From Drechslerella dactyloides (Eukaryota; Ascomycota; Orbiliomycetes; Orbiliales; Orbiliaceae): a stretch of DNA of 64,000 bases. The stretch lies in NCBI GenBank assembly GCA_020064725.1, contig JAGTWJ010000003.1, forward strand, positions 992,001 through 1,056,000. The letters are read 5' to 3'. The translations under genes were made by a program, and so were the position numbers. Shown in pieces: positions 1 to 11,257 of the stretch. Within the stretch, counting starts at the first letter, position 1, and each line of letters opens with the position of its first letter. Under the pieces are notes generated by a model, which was not told the origin of the DNA, searched no databases, and saw nothing but the letters and a program-made list of their open reading frames with translations.

Positions 1-1359
1 CGACAGAGAGGTGGCTGTCAAACGATTACTTGTCGACTCATACGACCTAGCATCTCATGAAGTCAATCTGCTCCAGAGAGTTGACGATCATCCAAATGTC
101 GTCAGATATTTCTGCCAAAAGCAGACCGAACTCTTTCTCTACATCGCGCTGGAGCTGTGTCCAGCGTCTCTACAAGATGTGCTGGAGGCACCACAGCATC
201 GCCATATAGCGGATCTTCTAGATCCGCCAGAGGTGCTTCGGCAGATGACGCTCGGCGTGCAGCATTTGCACTCCCTCAAGATCGTGCATCGCGATCTGAA
301 GCCGCAAAATATTCTGGTGGCAGAGCCGAAGAGAAGTCTACGGAATCCATCGGAAATCAAGCACCCGAAGATTCTAATATCGGATTTCGGTCTCTGCAAG
401 AAACTGGAACCGGATCAAAGCTCATTCCGAGCAACCACCGCACACGCCGCCGGCACATCAGGCTGGCGAGCTCCGGAACTCCTGATCAGCGAATCGGGAG
501 ATACACATGCCTCGAATCTTTCGGAGCATACCAATGGATCAACGTCGGATTCGTCCGTACTTGACACCTTGACGAACAGAAGAGCCACACGAGCCATCGA
601 CATCTTCTCGTTGGGCTGTGTGTTCTACTTTGTTCTCACGCGGGGCAGCCATCCCTTCGGAGACAGATATCTTCGAGAAGGCAACATCATCACCGGGACA
701 CACAATCTTTCCGGCCTGGAAATATTGGGCGACTCGGGTGCGGAAGCCAAGGACCTGATTGCGAGCATGATTGCTCGACATCCCAAGCTAAGGTAAGAAG
801 TCCCCCCGCTTCATCTTCAGTAGAGTTTTGCTAACCGACCCTCGTAGGCCTGATGCTACCGCGGTTCTCACGCATCCGTTCTTCTGGTCGGCGGAGAAGA
901 AACTCACGTTCTTATTGGACGTGTCGGATCGGTTTGAGAAGGAAGAGAGAGATCCTCCATCACCGTTGCTACAGCAGTTGGAGTCTTATGCCGGGACCAT
1001 CTTTAACGGAGACTGGTATAAGAAGCTGGATAAGGGCTTGATCGATAATCTCGGAAAGCACAGGAAGTATCAAGGCGATAGGATGCTTGACCTTCTCCGG
1101 GCTTTGCGCAATAAGGTATGACTGATTACTCGACTCCACTACGTGCCCGTAAATAGAGGCCGTGTTGCTAACTTAACCTTTGTAGAAACATCATTATCAG
1201 GACCTACCAGCAGGTGTTCAAGCGACAGTTGGCCCTCTACCGGAAGGCTACCTGAACTACTTCACGTCCAGATTCCCCCTTCTTCTGGTCAGTATGTTTC
1301 GCCTCGTTCAGAGCGAGCTGAGGCACGAGCATATGTGGCGAGGTTATTTTACAGCATAG
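1..1359 (+). CDS. IRE1: IRE1 kinase/endoribonuclease, C-terminal part (5' end outside window)
   Basis: ER-membrane unfolded-protein-response sensor. Its cytosolic kinase-RNase half splices the HAC1/hacA-type mRNA. Exons: 1-792, 848-1115, 1186-1359 (introns 793-847 and 1116-1185, GT-AG). The reading frame is already open at base 2, so the lumenal sensor, the membrane segment and the start of the kinase lie to the left. Visible features are the VAVKR ATP-lysine strand, VHRDLKPQN catalytic loop, ISDFGLCKK magnesium loop and GWRAPELL activation segment. They are followed by the KEN RNase domain with WYKKLDKGL, the conserved LRNK-KHHYQDLP active-site segment (split by intron 2) and PEGYLNYFTSRFP, ending HMWRGYFTA. 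The kinase followed directly by KEN is diagnostic of Ire1; the other KEN family, RNase L, is not fungal. The kinase looks catalytically complete. It is followed in the same direction by RSA4. Confidence 0.96.
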
Positions 1360-2243
1360 ACACGCCGAACACCTCCTCGGACGTGCAATCTATATCTTCG
1401 GTTTACCAGTACGACTGAAAACGGCTAGCGAGCATGCACATACGACTTCAGCTTTTGGTCCCTTTTGTTTTGCTATTTTCTTTTTCTCTTTTTTCTACGG
1501 TTTCTGGGAATGGCGTTAGCATGGTGTTTTGGCGCATCAGGGGACTTCTCCAGTCATTGTTCTGTTGGTTTTATATGCTGTTGCATCGTTTCTTGGGCGG
1601 GCTCCTGACGGGAAGGGTCCGAGTCCCAACAAAAAAACATCCATACACGTTTATTAACATTTTACTAGTATATTTTTATTCACTTTTCGTTTTTGTTTGG
1701 CAGAACTAACATGGGAGCGGACGGAACAAAAGCAAAAGGAGGACGGGATTACTCGGGTCATTCGTTATTCTGTTTTTGCATATGTGTCAAAAAGGTATAC
1801 ATGTGCATGTATATGCATGCAGGGACGGCCGGACATTTATTGGATGATGTGCGCAGCGATATTTGTCGAGTTTGACAGCTATTTTTTTTTTTGAGAGCTG
1901 CATGAAGAAGCGCATGTATACCTAACTCGCTCGCTCGCTCGCCGGAATCGGAGCTATTATTGTATTTTTAATGTTTAGATATTACCCTTGTGGATGTCCT
2001 TTGGCAAATCGTGACTAGCCACGTTGTATCTTCAATACGGCGGCGTGGATTCCATACGCATCATCATCGTTTCATGCGCTTGTGCTCATCGTCTGATTTG
2101 GTGCGTCGTAGCCGTCGCGTTGCAGAAAACAATGTGCTTACGTAACTGTCTGCGGACGAATTTTATCTTTTCCTGCAAGCGTCGCTGAGGCAGGGATTTG
2201 TGTCACACACAACTGGACGACGACAGCCGACTTGCGACCTGAG
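1360..2243. other. Intergenic: IRE1 3' region and RSA4 upstream region
   Basis: No supported gene. The first half is T-rich (for example around 1470-1500 and 1880-1892), as expected for an untranslated trailer. A short GCTC tandem run lies at about 1926-1942. The last 100-200 bases should contain the RSA4 promoter, but I see no clear TATA box. Confidence 0.6.
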
Positions 2244-4034
2244 ATGGCGACGCTACTACCGCCCAAGAGCAAGCGGATAAAGCTCGAGGAGCAGAAGAAG
2301 GTAGCTGCGCATCCTATATTTCAATCAGATACTTAGGATTGTACTGAGCGACGAGCTATCGTGCTGACTGTGGTGCGTGTACAGACTGCAGAGCAGGCGG
2401 AATTCGCCCAGATACCGTCCGATTTGCCGGACATTCTGATCCAGTTCCGCGCCTCGGACACCGGCGAGAATGACCGGACGCCAATCAAGGTGCCCGGCGG
2501 GACGACCGTCAAGCAGCTGGAGCTGCTGCTGAACGAACTTCTCGGCAACGTGGGTTACCCCTCCATGCCTACATACCAAACATCAGGAAGCGCGCCAATC
2601 CGCTGACATGAAGATATCGACCAGTCCGACGACCCGCTCCCGTACACCTTCTCCGTCGCGAAGAACAGCGCGGAAACCAACCTCGCCAACGTCCTCGACA
2701 TCACCGACGACATCTACTCATCGATCCTCAAGCCCGGGTACAAGACGACGGAAGACCTCCTCACGGTCCTCTACACCCCGCAGGCCGTCTTCCGCGTCCG
2801 CCCCGTCTCCCGCTGCTCGAGCGCGATCGCAGGCCACGAGGCCGCCATCCTCGCCGTCGCTTTTTCTCCGCGCAACTCGTCGCGCATGGTCACCGGTGGC
2901 GGTGACAATACCGCGCGGATATACGACTGCGAGACCGAGACGCCTGTCAAGACGCTGAAGGGACACACCGGGTGGGTTCTCTGCGTGTCCTACTCCCCGG
3001 ACGGACGGTACATTGCGACGGGAAGCTACGACCGTACGGTACGGTTATGGGATGCGGGCACGGGGTCTGCGCTTGGCGATGCGATGAAGGGCCATACGGC
3101 GTTCGTGACGGGGATAGCGTGGGAGCCGTATCATTTATGGGGTGGGGAGGATGCGCCGCGGTTTGCGAGCGGGTCGAAGGATTGCACGGTGCGGGTGTGG
3201 GATGCGAAGCTGCGGCGGGTCGAGATGACGATGAGTGGGCATACGGCTAGCGTTACGTGTGTACGGTGGGGTGGGAATGGGTTTTTATATTCCGGTTCGC
3301 AGGATAAGACGATCAAGGTGTGGGATGGGAAGGATGTAGGTTTTCTCTTCTTCTACTACGTTCGATGACCTTTTTCTTGGGGAGATGATTGCTGATTGAT
3401 GTTTATGTGGTAGGGAAAACTGCTGCACACGCTCAAGGCGCACGCGCACTGGGTCAACCACCTGGCGCTGTCGACGGACCATGTGCTACGAACAGGATAC
3501 TTTGACCACACGGGCAAAGTCCCCGCTTCCGATGCCGACAAGCGCCGCATCGCGAGAGAGCGGTACGAGAAGGCAGCGACAATCGGCGGCAAGATTGTTG
3601 AACGTCTCGTCTCCGCCAGCGACGACTTCACAATGTACCTCTGGGAGCCCTCTCGCGACATCAAGCCGATAACACGGCTGCTAGGCCACCAGAAGCTCGT
3701 CAACCACGTCACCTTCTCGCCGGACGGCCGGCTGATCGCGTCCGCGTCGTTCGACAACCACGTCAAGCTGTGGGATGCGCGGACGGGGGCGTTCATCGCG
3801 TCGCTGAGGGCGCACGTTGCGGCGGTCTACCAGTGCGCCTTCTCGCCGGACTCGCGGCTGCTGGTCAGCTCGAGCAAGGACACGACGTTGAAGGTGTGGG
3901 ATGTGCGCACGCGGAAACTGCACACGGACCTGCCGGGCCATCAGGACGAGGTGTTCGCCGTCGACTGGAGTCCGGACGGGATGCGGGTGGGCAGCGGCGG
4001 CAAGGATAAGGCGGTGAGGTTATGGAGGCATTAG
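2244..4034 (+). CDS. RSA4: Ribosome assembly protein Rsa4 (Notchless/NLE family)
   Basis: WD40 protein of nucleolar/nucleoplasmic pre-60S particles. Family knowledge: the Rea1/Mdn1 AAA-ATPase pulls on its N-terminal domain to drive maturation. Exons: 2244-2300, 2385-2553, 2614-3335, 3414-4034, giving 522 aa, close to the 515 aa of the yeast protein. Residues about 20-110 form the ubiquitin-like NLE domain (DILIQFRASDTGEN, KQLELLLNELLGN, YTFS, LYTPQAVFRVRPV). An eight-blade WD40 propeller follows, with repeated GH...WD signatures (DNTARIYD, DRTVRLWD, DCTVRVWD, DKTIKVWD, DTTLKVWD, DKAVRLW). The family-specific linker DHVLRTGYFDHTGK is present. Intron 2 must use a weak donor (GTTACC at 2554), because only that choice keeps the phase with the acceptor at 2613. 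The start is the first ATG and gives the family N-terminus MATLLPP. Confidence 0.96.
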
Positions 4035-4742
4035 CCAAGGGCGGGATTGCAGTACGCCTATGGAGCTACTGGTGGATATGCTGTTGGTGCCGTCGGTGGA
4101 TACATGCGATGTCTCTCAAGTTTTCGCGGTGGGCGGCTGGAAGGGTCGTCTGGTTGGTCGGGCTTGCGCACGGGCTGCACGGGGCGGGAAGCTGTTGGAT
4201 GCATTTGTACGGTATATTCTGCAGGATGGATGGAGGGGTAGATACATCCTACTTGGATACTCACTTGGATAGATCTTGTCGAGAATGTGCTTAGCCATGG
4301 CGTCCGGAATACGACAAAAGTTTCTTGCGTTTTTGGAGATGTTGTAACTATCGTTGGATTGTGATTCTGATTGTGGCCTGACCGTTCGAGGAAACCGCAG
4401 CGCGGCTTTAAACTTGCCCCGTTCGGCTGCGACACTGCGATTCGGACTCGAACAGAGCTAAGTCGCAGTTGGCGGACGCCCAGCCCGCCGCCATGTGAAC
4501 GAGCTCGTTTTTAAGCTCCCGCATTGTATCACCCCGGCCACTTGCCTCCTCCTCCTCCTCCTCCTTTCTTTTCGACCACCGCTCCGTCGCTCATTTCTCC
4601 GTCGACAGCTCGCCGTGCGCTGCGTTCGCTCTCGATTCGACTATCCCTCGTGCGTCGCACGGCCGCCCACGCGACAGACAGCCAGACGGACAAACAGCCG
4701 CATCCCGCCAGCGCTAACCTCCTATATCGCTCTACCGCCGCG
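4035..4742. other. Intergenic: RSA4 trailer and ERV2 upstream region
   Basis: No gene supported. Just before the ERV2 start, 4540-4565 is a CTC/TCC pyrimidine tract of the kind common in filamentous fungal promoters and leaders. No TATA box is obvious. Confidence 0.55.
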
Positions 4743-5966
4743 ATGGCGCGCAACAAGCCCGTTACGTACATCGCCTTCCTCGCCGTCTTCATCTTCCTCT
4801 ACTCCTACCTGGTGTTCCCGTCGTCGTCGTCGCGAGCGTCGCCGTTCAGCTCGCCAGCCGAACAGGGGACTTCTAAGGCCACCGAGCACCGCGGCCGCTT
4901 CGGCAAGAGCAGTAGTAGTGGGGGTGATGGCGGAGGGTTTATTGGTGGGATTGCTGGGGCGCTGCATGTGTCGAAGGAGACGATTCAGGGGGGCGTGATC
5001 ATGCCGAAGCTGGGGAACGAGACGATCAAGTAGGCCTTTATCTTACTTTCCTTCAATCGGTCGAGATAAACGTGCGACGCCGCGTGCGCGGGCATCCTGC
5101 GCACGTTGGAAAACGTGGCTTGTGCGTGTAGACAGCTTGTGTGAGAGCGATGGCGCTAATATACCGTGATGAACTATAGAGCAGAGCTGGGACGGGCGTC
5201 ATGGAGGGTATGCGCACACTGATACCCCTGCTGCCATACCGATCTATTTTCTGTCGAACCGATTCCACGAAAAGAGGACGAACGAGAGACAATATAGTGG
5301 GCACCGCTGACGGTATGCGGTATTACAGTTACTACACACGATGCTAGCCCGGTTCCCCGAGAAGCCGACCACAGACGAGCGAGAGGCGCTGAAGTCATAT
5401 ATCCACCTCTTCGCACGACTATACCCTTGGTAAGAGACCATTCCCTCTCCATTTACCCCTCTACGAAATCCAAAGCTAACAGCACCTACCTCTTCAGCGG
5501 TGAATGGTAATACAATACCCTCACCATTCAACGAGCAAGCCTACGAGACTCCGCACCCGCTAACCAACCATTATACCCGCAGCGCCGACCATTTCCGCCT
5601 CCTGCTAGAGCAATACCCGCCTCAAACCTCCAGCCGCGACGCGGCCAGCCAATGGGGCTGCGTCGTCCACAACGCCGTCAACAAGCGCCTGAACAAGGAC
5701 ATCTTTGACTGCGGCACCATCGCCGACAAATACCACTGCGGCTGCGCCGAGGAGGACGAGAAGAAGCGCAAGCAAGAGGCCGAAGCCGAGCTGGTGAAGG
5801 GGACCAAAGACGGGAAGAAGAAGCAGAAGGTCGTGGAGGAAGGTGAGATGAAACTTGTCAAGGAAGGGTGAGTACTTCTATACGCTTTTTTTTTGTCTAA
5901 ATCAACGAAGAATAGTGCTCGGCTGACTGGCGGGGAGATTATTATAGGTTGACGCGCGGTGGGTAG
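4743..5966 (+). CDS. ERV2: Erv2-type FAD-linked sulfhydryl oxidase
   Basis: Secretory-pathway thiol oxidase that makes disulfides using FAD and oxygen and passes them to protein disulfide isomerase. Exons: 4743-5029, 5180-5207, 5329-5429, 5498-5506 (only 9 nt), 5583-5867, 5948-5966, giving 242 aa. An N-terminal signal anchor (YIAFLAVFIFLYSYLVF, about residues 8-24) and a Ser/Gly-rich linker precede the ALR/Erv domain. The active-site pair is Cys139-Gly-Glu-Cys142; the microexon supplies the end of the first Cys codon, all of Gly and Glu, and the start of the second Cys codon. FAD-site residues are in WGCVVHNAVN (Trp166, Cys168, His171, Asn172) and FDC. Cys194-Gly-Cys196 matches the C-terminal shuttle pair that separates Erv2 from Erv1. 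A Lys/Glu-rich tail follows. The final exon is uncertain: reading through its intron ends only one residue later, at 5871. Confidence 0.93.
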
Positions 5967-7223
5967 CGGACGACATGCACCGTACGCACGGTAATATATC
6001 ATATACGGTGTACGGTAGGTGATTAGTTGTAGCTTTATATCGTTCAATTGTCTGTATCCAGCGAGTAATTTGTACATAAGTGTCAACCTTCAGCGGAGTA
6101 GCCAGGGTCAAATTCTATTCGATCAATTCACTCTAGCGCTTTTCCCAACCGCATGATGCATTCTTGATCGATCGATCTAGAATGCGCAAAGTATCCAAGA
6201 TATACATACATTGCACGATCAGATAAGGTCCGATATCGATATCAAGCGTCCAATTGATTCAATGAATTCCAATCCAATCGATAAGACCCCAGCCCTCTAA
6301 CATACACGCATAATATGAATCTCATATCATCACTCCAACCTCAATCGGTCCGTCATAAAATGCACCACCGAGAAATGAAGACGCGCATGCGGCACGCGCA
6401 CGTGCGTACGTGCGGAAGAAACACCAATCTCAATTACACCCAGCCCGCTCGATCGATAGATCAACTAACCGTCTACATACACTTCCTCCCCAAAAATTCA
6501 AAACGGACAGACGTAGACAACGTTCAGAGATCTTCAAGAAGGAAATGTAAATCATATCATATCATACCAAAAGATCCTCGGATATCTCAATTCAGTTAAC
6601 GACAGAAGAAACACAAAATCCAAAAAATACAACCACAGACCGCTATGCGCAACTTGTACAATACAAATGGGAAAACGTCCGTACGAGGCGTACGTACGCG
6701 CGCACGAAAAGAAAAGGCATGCTGCATGAACGAGGAAAAATTCGAAGAGTGTGATATTAAAGTTGCTTATATATCATCACGAACGCTAATACAAATGTCC
6801 AAGAAACCAAAAGACGAAGGACACAAAGGGAAAGAGTGAACCAGTAGAAGAAAGATGAAAAACGACACAAAAAAACGCATGTAATGTTAAATCAGTCCCC
6901 AATCAAACGGCAGCAACTCCGTGAGCGATGAATCGAGCGATGTATGGTATCTCAAACAATACCGACAAACGTTCCCCGTCGAACGGCAACCAAAAAAGCA
7001 AAGCACAAGGAACAAAGGGAAGGTATAAAAGGAGAATAAAAAGGTATATTATAGACAGTAGAACGGCAAAAGATTGTAACTTTTAAAGCGCCGGTGGGAA
7101 TAAAAAAGAGCACCAAGGAATTCTTAAGCTAGAAGATAGATTCAGGGGGTATGAAACCAATGGTGAATGATGAGAAAGAATCGTGAAGAATCGAAAAAGC
7201 AGCAAGAGGGGTATATATTCCGC
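5967..7223. other. Intergenic between convergent ERV2 and RhoGAP genes
   Basis: AT-rich, with no supported gene. It should hold both 3' trailers. Self-complementary runs are frequent: GATCGATCGAT near 6167-6177, GATATCGATATC near 6231-6242, and GTACGTAC-like steps near 6405 and 6690. The short ORFs here have low-complexity A-rich translations and no family signature. Confidence 0.5.
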
Positions 7224-9719
7224 TTAGAAGCCGTTGTAGTTCGGCCCCGTCGCCATCAGCGGGCTCATCGGAGGCATCGGCGGGAGCAACTCGACTTCCC
7301 GGCTGATGGGAGTCCGTTCCGCGGACCGGGTTCGCACTCCGCTCGGCTTGGGCGACCCGGCAGCCACATCATGCGATGCGTTTCGTGACCGTTTCCCCGG
7401 CGTTTCGAGGTTCCGTGTCGACACCGTCGGCGGCATTGGAGCTTGCCGCATCTTTGATGCATCCGCCGGCAGAGGCGGCGGGGGAGGTAGCCCCGGCGAG
7501 TGCAGCGACGCCTGCTGCGCGAGGGCGGCAAGTTGCGACATGTCGACGCTTCGGCGTTCTCGAGCTTTCGATCTGAACGACCCGATAAGCTCGTTGATTC
7601 GTGGCGTCAGCGGCTCGTTCTCCCCGATTCGCGGCGTCGTCGGCTCCGGCGGGACCTGCCGGATCGTGGACCCGGACGTAAAGGCCGCTTGCCCTATCGT
7701 GCTGCCCAAGCTTGCACCGGACTCTGTTGACGACAGCCGTCGGTGGTGTTTGGACGTGGCGGCCGCCGGTGCGTTCGGCCAGTCCATTTCCCGACTAGCT
7801 CTCTTGCGGCCACGCTCGGATTCGTAGCTGGGCGAGTCGAGCGAGTCGTCAACGCCAGACCCGCGCTTCCTGCTCGTCTTACCGGCCGCGGTAGACGGCG
7901 ACGGCTCCCTCAGCGTCGGCTCCCTCGGCGTCGGTAGCGACGGATGTGGAATCGGCACATCTTGACTCGAGCGCCAGCCGTCTTTACTCTGGCCGCCGAC
8001 GCTCTGCCCGCTAATGCTACCACCAACGCTACGGCCGTTTGTCCGGATACCGAGCCCCGCAAGCTCCTCCTTCTGTCTGAGCGAGAGTGGGGCGGCATTG
8101 CTGCCGTTCCTCGTAGCTATGCTCCCAGATCTTGTGGCTACACTCCCAGTTCTTCCAGCTATGCCGCCAGATCTCGTGTCTATGCTGCCAGATCTCGTGT
8201 CTATGCTACCGGATCTCGTGTCTATGCTCCCGGATCCGGATCTTGTATCTGTGCTGACTCTCACGCCGTTCGTGATGCCTTCTTCCGCCCAGCATCCGCC
8301 CCAGCAGTCCGACCAGCTTCCCACAAGCCAGTGGAAAATGTACCTATCCATCTTCATGGTGCTGCAGAAGATCATGGCCAGGTTGGAGAGACCCATGCGG
8401 GTGACGTCCTCGGCGAGGCGGACGTTCGACAGGTGGTTGGTCAACAGTTGCAGCAGATAGTAGTTCTGCGGCGGGAGCGAAGACAGCATATCCTTGAAGA
8501 CTTGCGGCGGGCGGTTCGCGTTGGTGTAGTCGCGGACTTTCTCGAATAGTTCTTCCTGGAATTTCGCGGGCAGTATTGGTTCGGGCACTGTTAATTCGAG
8601 ACAACTCAGTTAGCATGCAACACATTCATAATCGGGAAATATGGCGGGCAAGGAAATAGACATACGTGCGCGGATGAAGCCTTTCAGCAGGCTGCTGGCG
8701 GTATTCACATCATCCGGCGGTGCCTGGAATAGATCCACATCGTGCCTATGGGCAAAGTCGTCCCGTAACTTGTCCACCGCCATCGTGCTACCGGGAACCC
8801 GGTAGATACCCTGCTCTTTTGGACCGTACACATTTAGATATGTTATCAGTCGGTACGCCAGCGCGGGTAACCAGTAAGCTGCGGCGTCGACTCCGGGAAC
8901 CAATTCCTTGGCCGTCCGCGTCTTTATCGTCGCTTCGGTTAGCGGCATGCCCACCACGTCGATCACCGGCTTCTGCGGGAAGCTGCCGAAGCCCGCCGGC
9001 GCGAAGACGGCGGATTTGGGGTTCTTCGAGGTCAGTTTGCCCCAGACGCTCGCGCCCTTTATCGACCATTTATGTTTTTCGTGTTGTATCGCGGCCTTGG
9101 AGGCTTTTAGTTTGGAGGATATCCGGCCGTCGCTCGACGAGGAACGCTGTCCGGATCCCGAGGAGCTGGGCGGCTCCGAAGGCCGTCTGGATGACATGGA
9201 AGGTGATGTCGGATCTGAGGTTGACGGGGTTCCCTTTGGCGTCTGCGAATCCTGCGACGTTGGAGATCCCTTTGTTGTTTTCGACCTGCCGCGTCCGAAT
9301 TTGAACCCGGAAGAGCTGGATGTGGTTGTGCTTGCGGATTGGGCCTCCGAGGCTCCCGCATCCCGTTCTTCCGGTTTCCTCAGAGTGAGTTTGGGAATGC
9401 TGCCTTCCTTCTTCCGGGCCTTCTGTAGAATATGCGACGAGGGCTTGGGCTGGGATCGTTCTTCCTGCTTCTGCCGACCGGCTTTGGATATCGGAGGGGG
9501 TGGAGGAGGGGTGGCCCGCTGTTCTTCGAGACCGGCTGGAAGATAGTAGTCCGGGAAGGGGACGTTGGAGGAGGAGGGTGTCGCCGACGAGTTGGTAGGA
9601 GGCCTGCTCCTTGACCGTTCTCGATCCATCCCGGTTGTCCTTTCCCTCGACCTGTGTCTCTCACTTTCCTGTGAGCCGGGCGGCCGAGCCGGCAAGTCTT
9701 TGCTGTGTTTTCTCATCAT
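7224..9719 (-). CDS. RhoGAP-domain protein (Rho GTPase activator)
   Basis: Predicted GTPase-activating protein for a Rho-family GTPase, cytosolic or cortical. Exons on the minus strand: 9719-8666 and 8587-7224 (intron 8588-8665), giving 805 aa. Residues 1 to about 235 are disordered and rich in Ser, Pro and basic residues. The RhoGAP domain begins near residue 250 and contains the arginine finger GIYRVPGS (Arg307), the split FIRALPEPILP strand (the Leu codon is interrupted by the intron) and NLAMIFCSTMKMD. The downstream half is disordered. It contains a 21-bp tandem repeat encoding TRSGSID-type heptads straight after the GAP domain, and a conserved-looking acidic/aromatic end (PPMPPMSPLMATGPNYNGF). 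The GAP fold is certain. Which GTPase (Rho1, Cdc42, Rac) cannot be read from the sequence, so no symbol is given. Confidence 0.92.
8094..8250 (-). repeat. In-frame 21-bp minisatellite inside the RhoGAP gene
   Basis: About seven head-to-tail copies of a 21-bp unit, the best conserved reading ATGCTGCCAGATCTCGTGTC on the plus strand. They encode TRSGSID and degraded variants (TRSGGIA, RTGSVA, TRSGSIA, TRNGSNA). Because the unit is a multiple of 3, copy-number change keeps the frame. The copies are freshest in the middle, which suggests recent expansion. Confidence 0.85.
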
Positions 9720-10722
9720 GAGGTTGAGAGTGCCGCGACGGGTCTAAGACTCCGTTCGTGAGTGGCGGCGGCGGCGGTAGAGGGTACGGATGGATACGTG
9801 GGGAGGCGGCGGTGATCGGTACCAGTAAATCTAAGGGGGAAAGGACCCGCGTGTCGGAGAGGAAGAGGCTGACGAGGAGGACCGAAGGGCGACGGCGGCG
9901 GCGTCGGCGGTCGAGTGATTGCGGGTGACAGCTGACAGGCGACGTGGAAGGAGTCTAGCCGATTGATCGAACTGCAAAGTCATTAGTAACATGTATGTGT
10001 ACGTGTATTGTGTATCAACGTCCAAGCGGGCTGGTTTATCGCGGATAGCAGCAGCAGCAGCAATAACGGCAGCGGAATAAGACTTTGCGGAGAATAAGGA
10101 TAACCAAAGAGGCAAGATGGGAAACAATAATAAGAATCAGATCGCGGGACCGTCGGGCAATTGGCTGGCTGTGGCACACAGCCCACGGACGGCCTCAAGC
10201 AAGCAAGCACATGCGCAGAGGCGAGCCAATCGCAGGACAATCGCAGACGGCGGACCGGGCGGGCAGGCAGGCACGTTCGCAGATTGATTCTCAGACTGGC
10301 GTTACGTTTCTTCTTCTCCTCGATCCCTCGATTCTTTTCCCGCTGGATGCGATGCTATCGTCCGCCCGAGGAAACTCACACGTGCACTTGCAGGACTTTT
10401 GCACCTACGCTACCGAACTGCTGGAGGCCGATGCTCTGCTGCTATCGGGCAGGCTGCATACTCGATCGATCGCGGCGGAAGGTCAGGGGCCGGCGAGTTC
10501 AGATGCCGTCTGGAGCAGCCAGCGAGAGGGCTGGCCCGGATTGGCTGCTGGCGGTGTCAAACGAGGAGTGAAACCGCAGGCAAAAGAAACGAGCGGGAGG
10601 AAAGGAGAACAAGGTTTGTTTGATTCTGGCGGTGCCTTTTTGCGGGGGACTAACCAGCCCAACGACGAACGGGCAACAGCAGAAAAGTAAAAAACGGGAG
10701 CTCGAGCGAGGTCGGCCGGCCG

Positions 10723-10872
10723 GCTGGCTGGACAGGCTGGACAGGCTGGCTGGTCTGTCGCAAGGATTGCGCACTTGCTCTCGGCGGACGAGGCGGACGG
10801 GGAAGACGGGCAGACGGGCAGACGGGGCAGGCAGGCGGGCAGGCAGGCGAGGCAGGCAGGCAGGCAGGCAGG
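10723..10872. repeat. GGCT/GACAGGCT and GGCA tandem repeats
   Basis: GGCTGGACA-type copies at about 10726-10753, then (GGCA)n / GCAGGCGG-like runs at about 10809-10872. The strong purine-strand repeat creates long artificial open frames rich in Arg, Gly and Gln. Confidence 0.8.
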
Positions 10873-11188
10873 AGACGAGGGCCCGGCCAGGTGCTGAGAG
10901 TGCGTCTATATCCTTATATACTCAGATCTCGACATGGGTTTCGTCCGATCAATGCGATGCGATGCGGAGAGGAGGAGCATGGCAGGAGCAGGAGGCCCCA
11001 GAATTCGAATTCAGTCCACCCAGCTCGGAGGGGCTGCTCCACTCGCGCAGCCTGACAGCCAGCCAGGACAACCTTCTTCTTTTTGGCCCTGTCCGCCCTT
11101 GGTGTCATGCAGGGAGGCCGGCAGACAAGCACTCCGGCAGAAAACTTCAAGCGGTCAGGCGAGGAGGACGAAGCGGGCGGGCTGGCGA

Positions 11189-11257
11189 GCAAGCAGACAA
11201 GCACGCAGACAAGCACGCAGACAAGCACTCACGCAGACAAGCACGCACGCAGGCAGG
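11189..11257. repeat. 12-bp minisatellite (ACAAGCACGCAG unit)
   Basis: About five tandem copies of ACAAGCACGCAG and close variants, ending in GCACGCAGGCAGG. It reads in all frames as Asp/Lys/His/Thr repeats, which explains the long ORFs that cross it. Confidence 0.8.

Noticed and set aside
1434..1709. Hydrophobic 91-codon ORF after IRE1
   Set aside because: It lies in a T-rich trailer; Leu/Phe content follows from the T runs. There is no promoter or family match.
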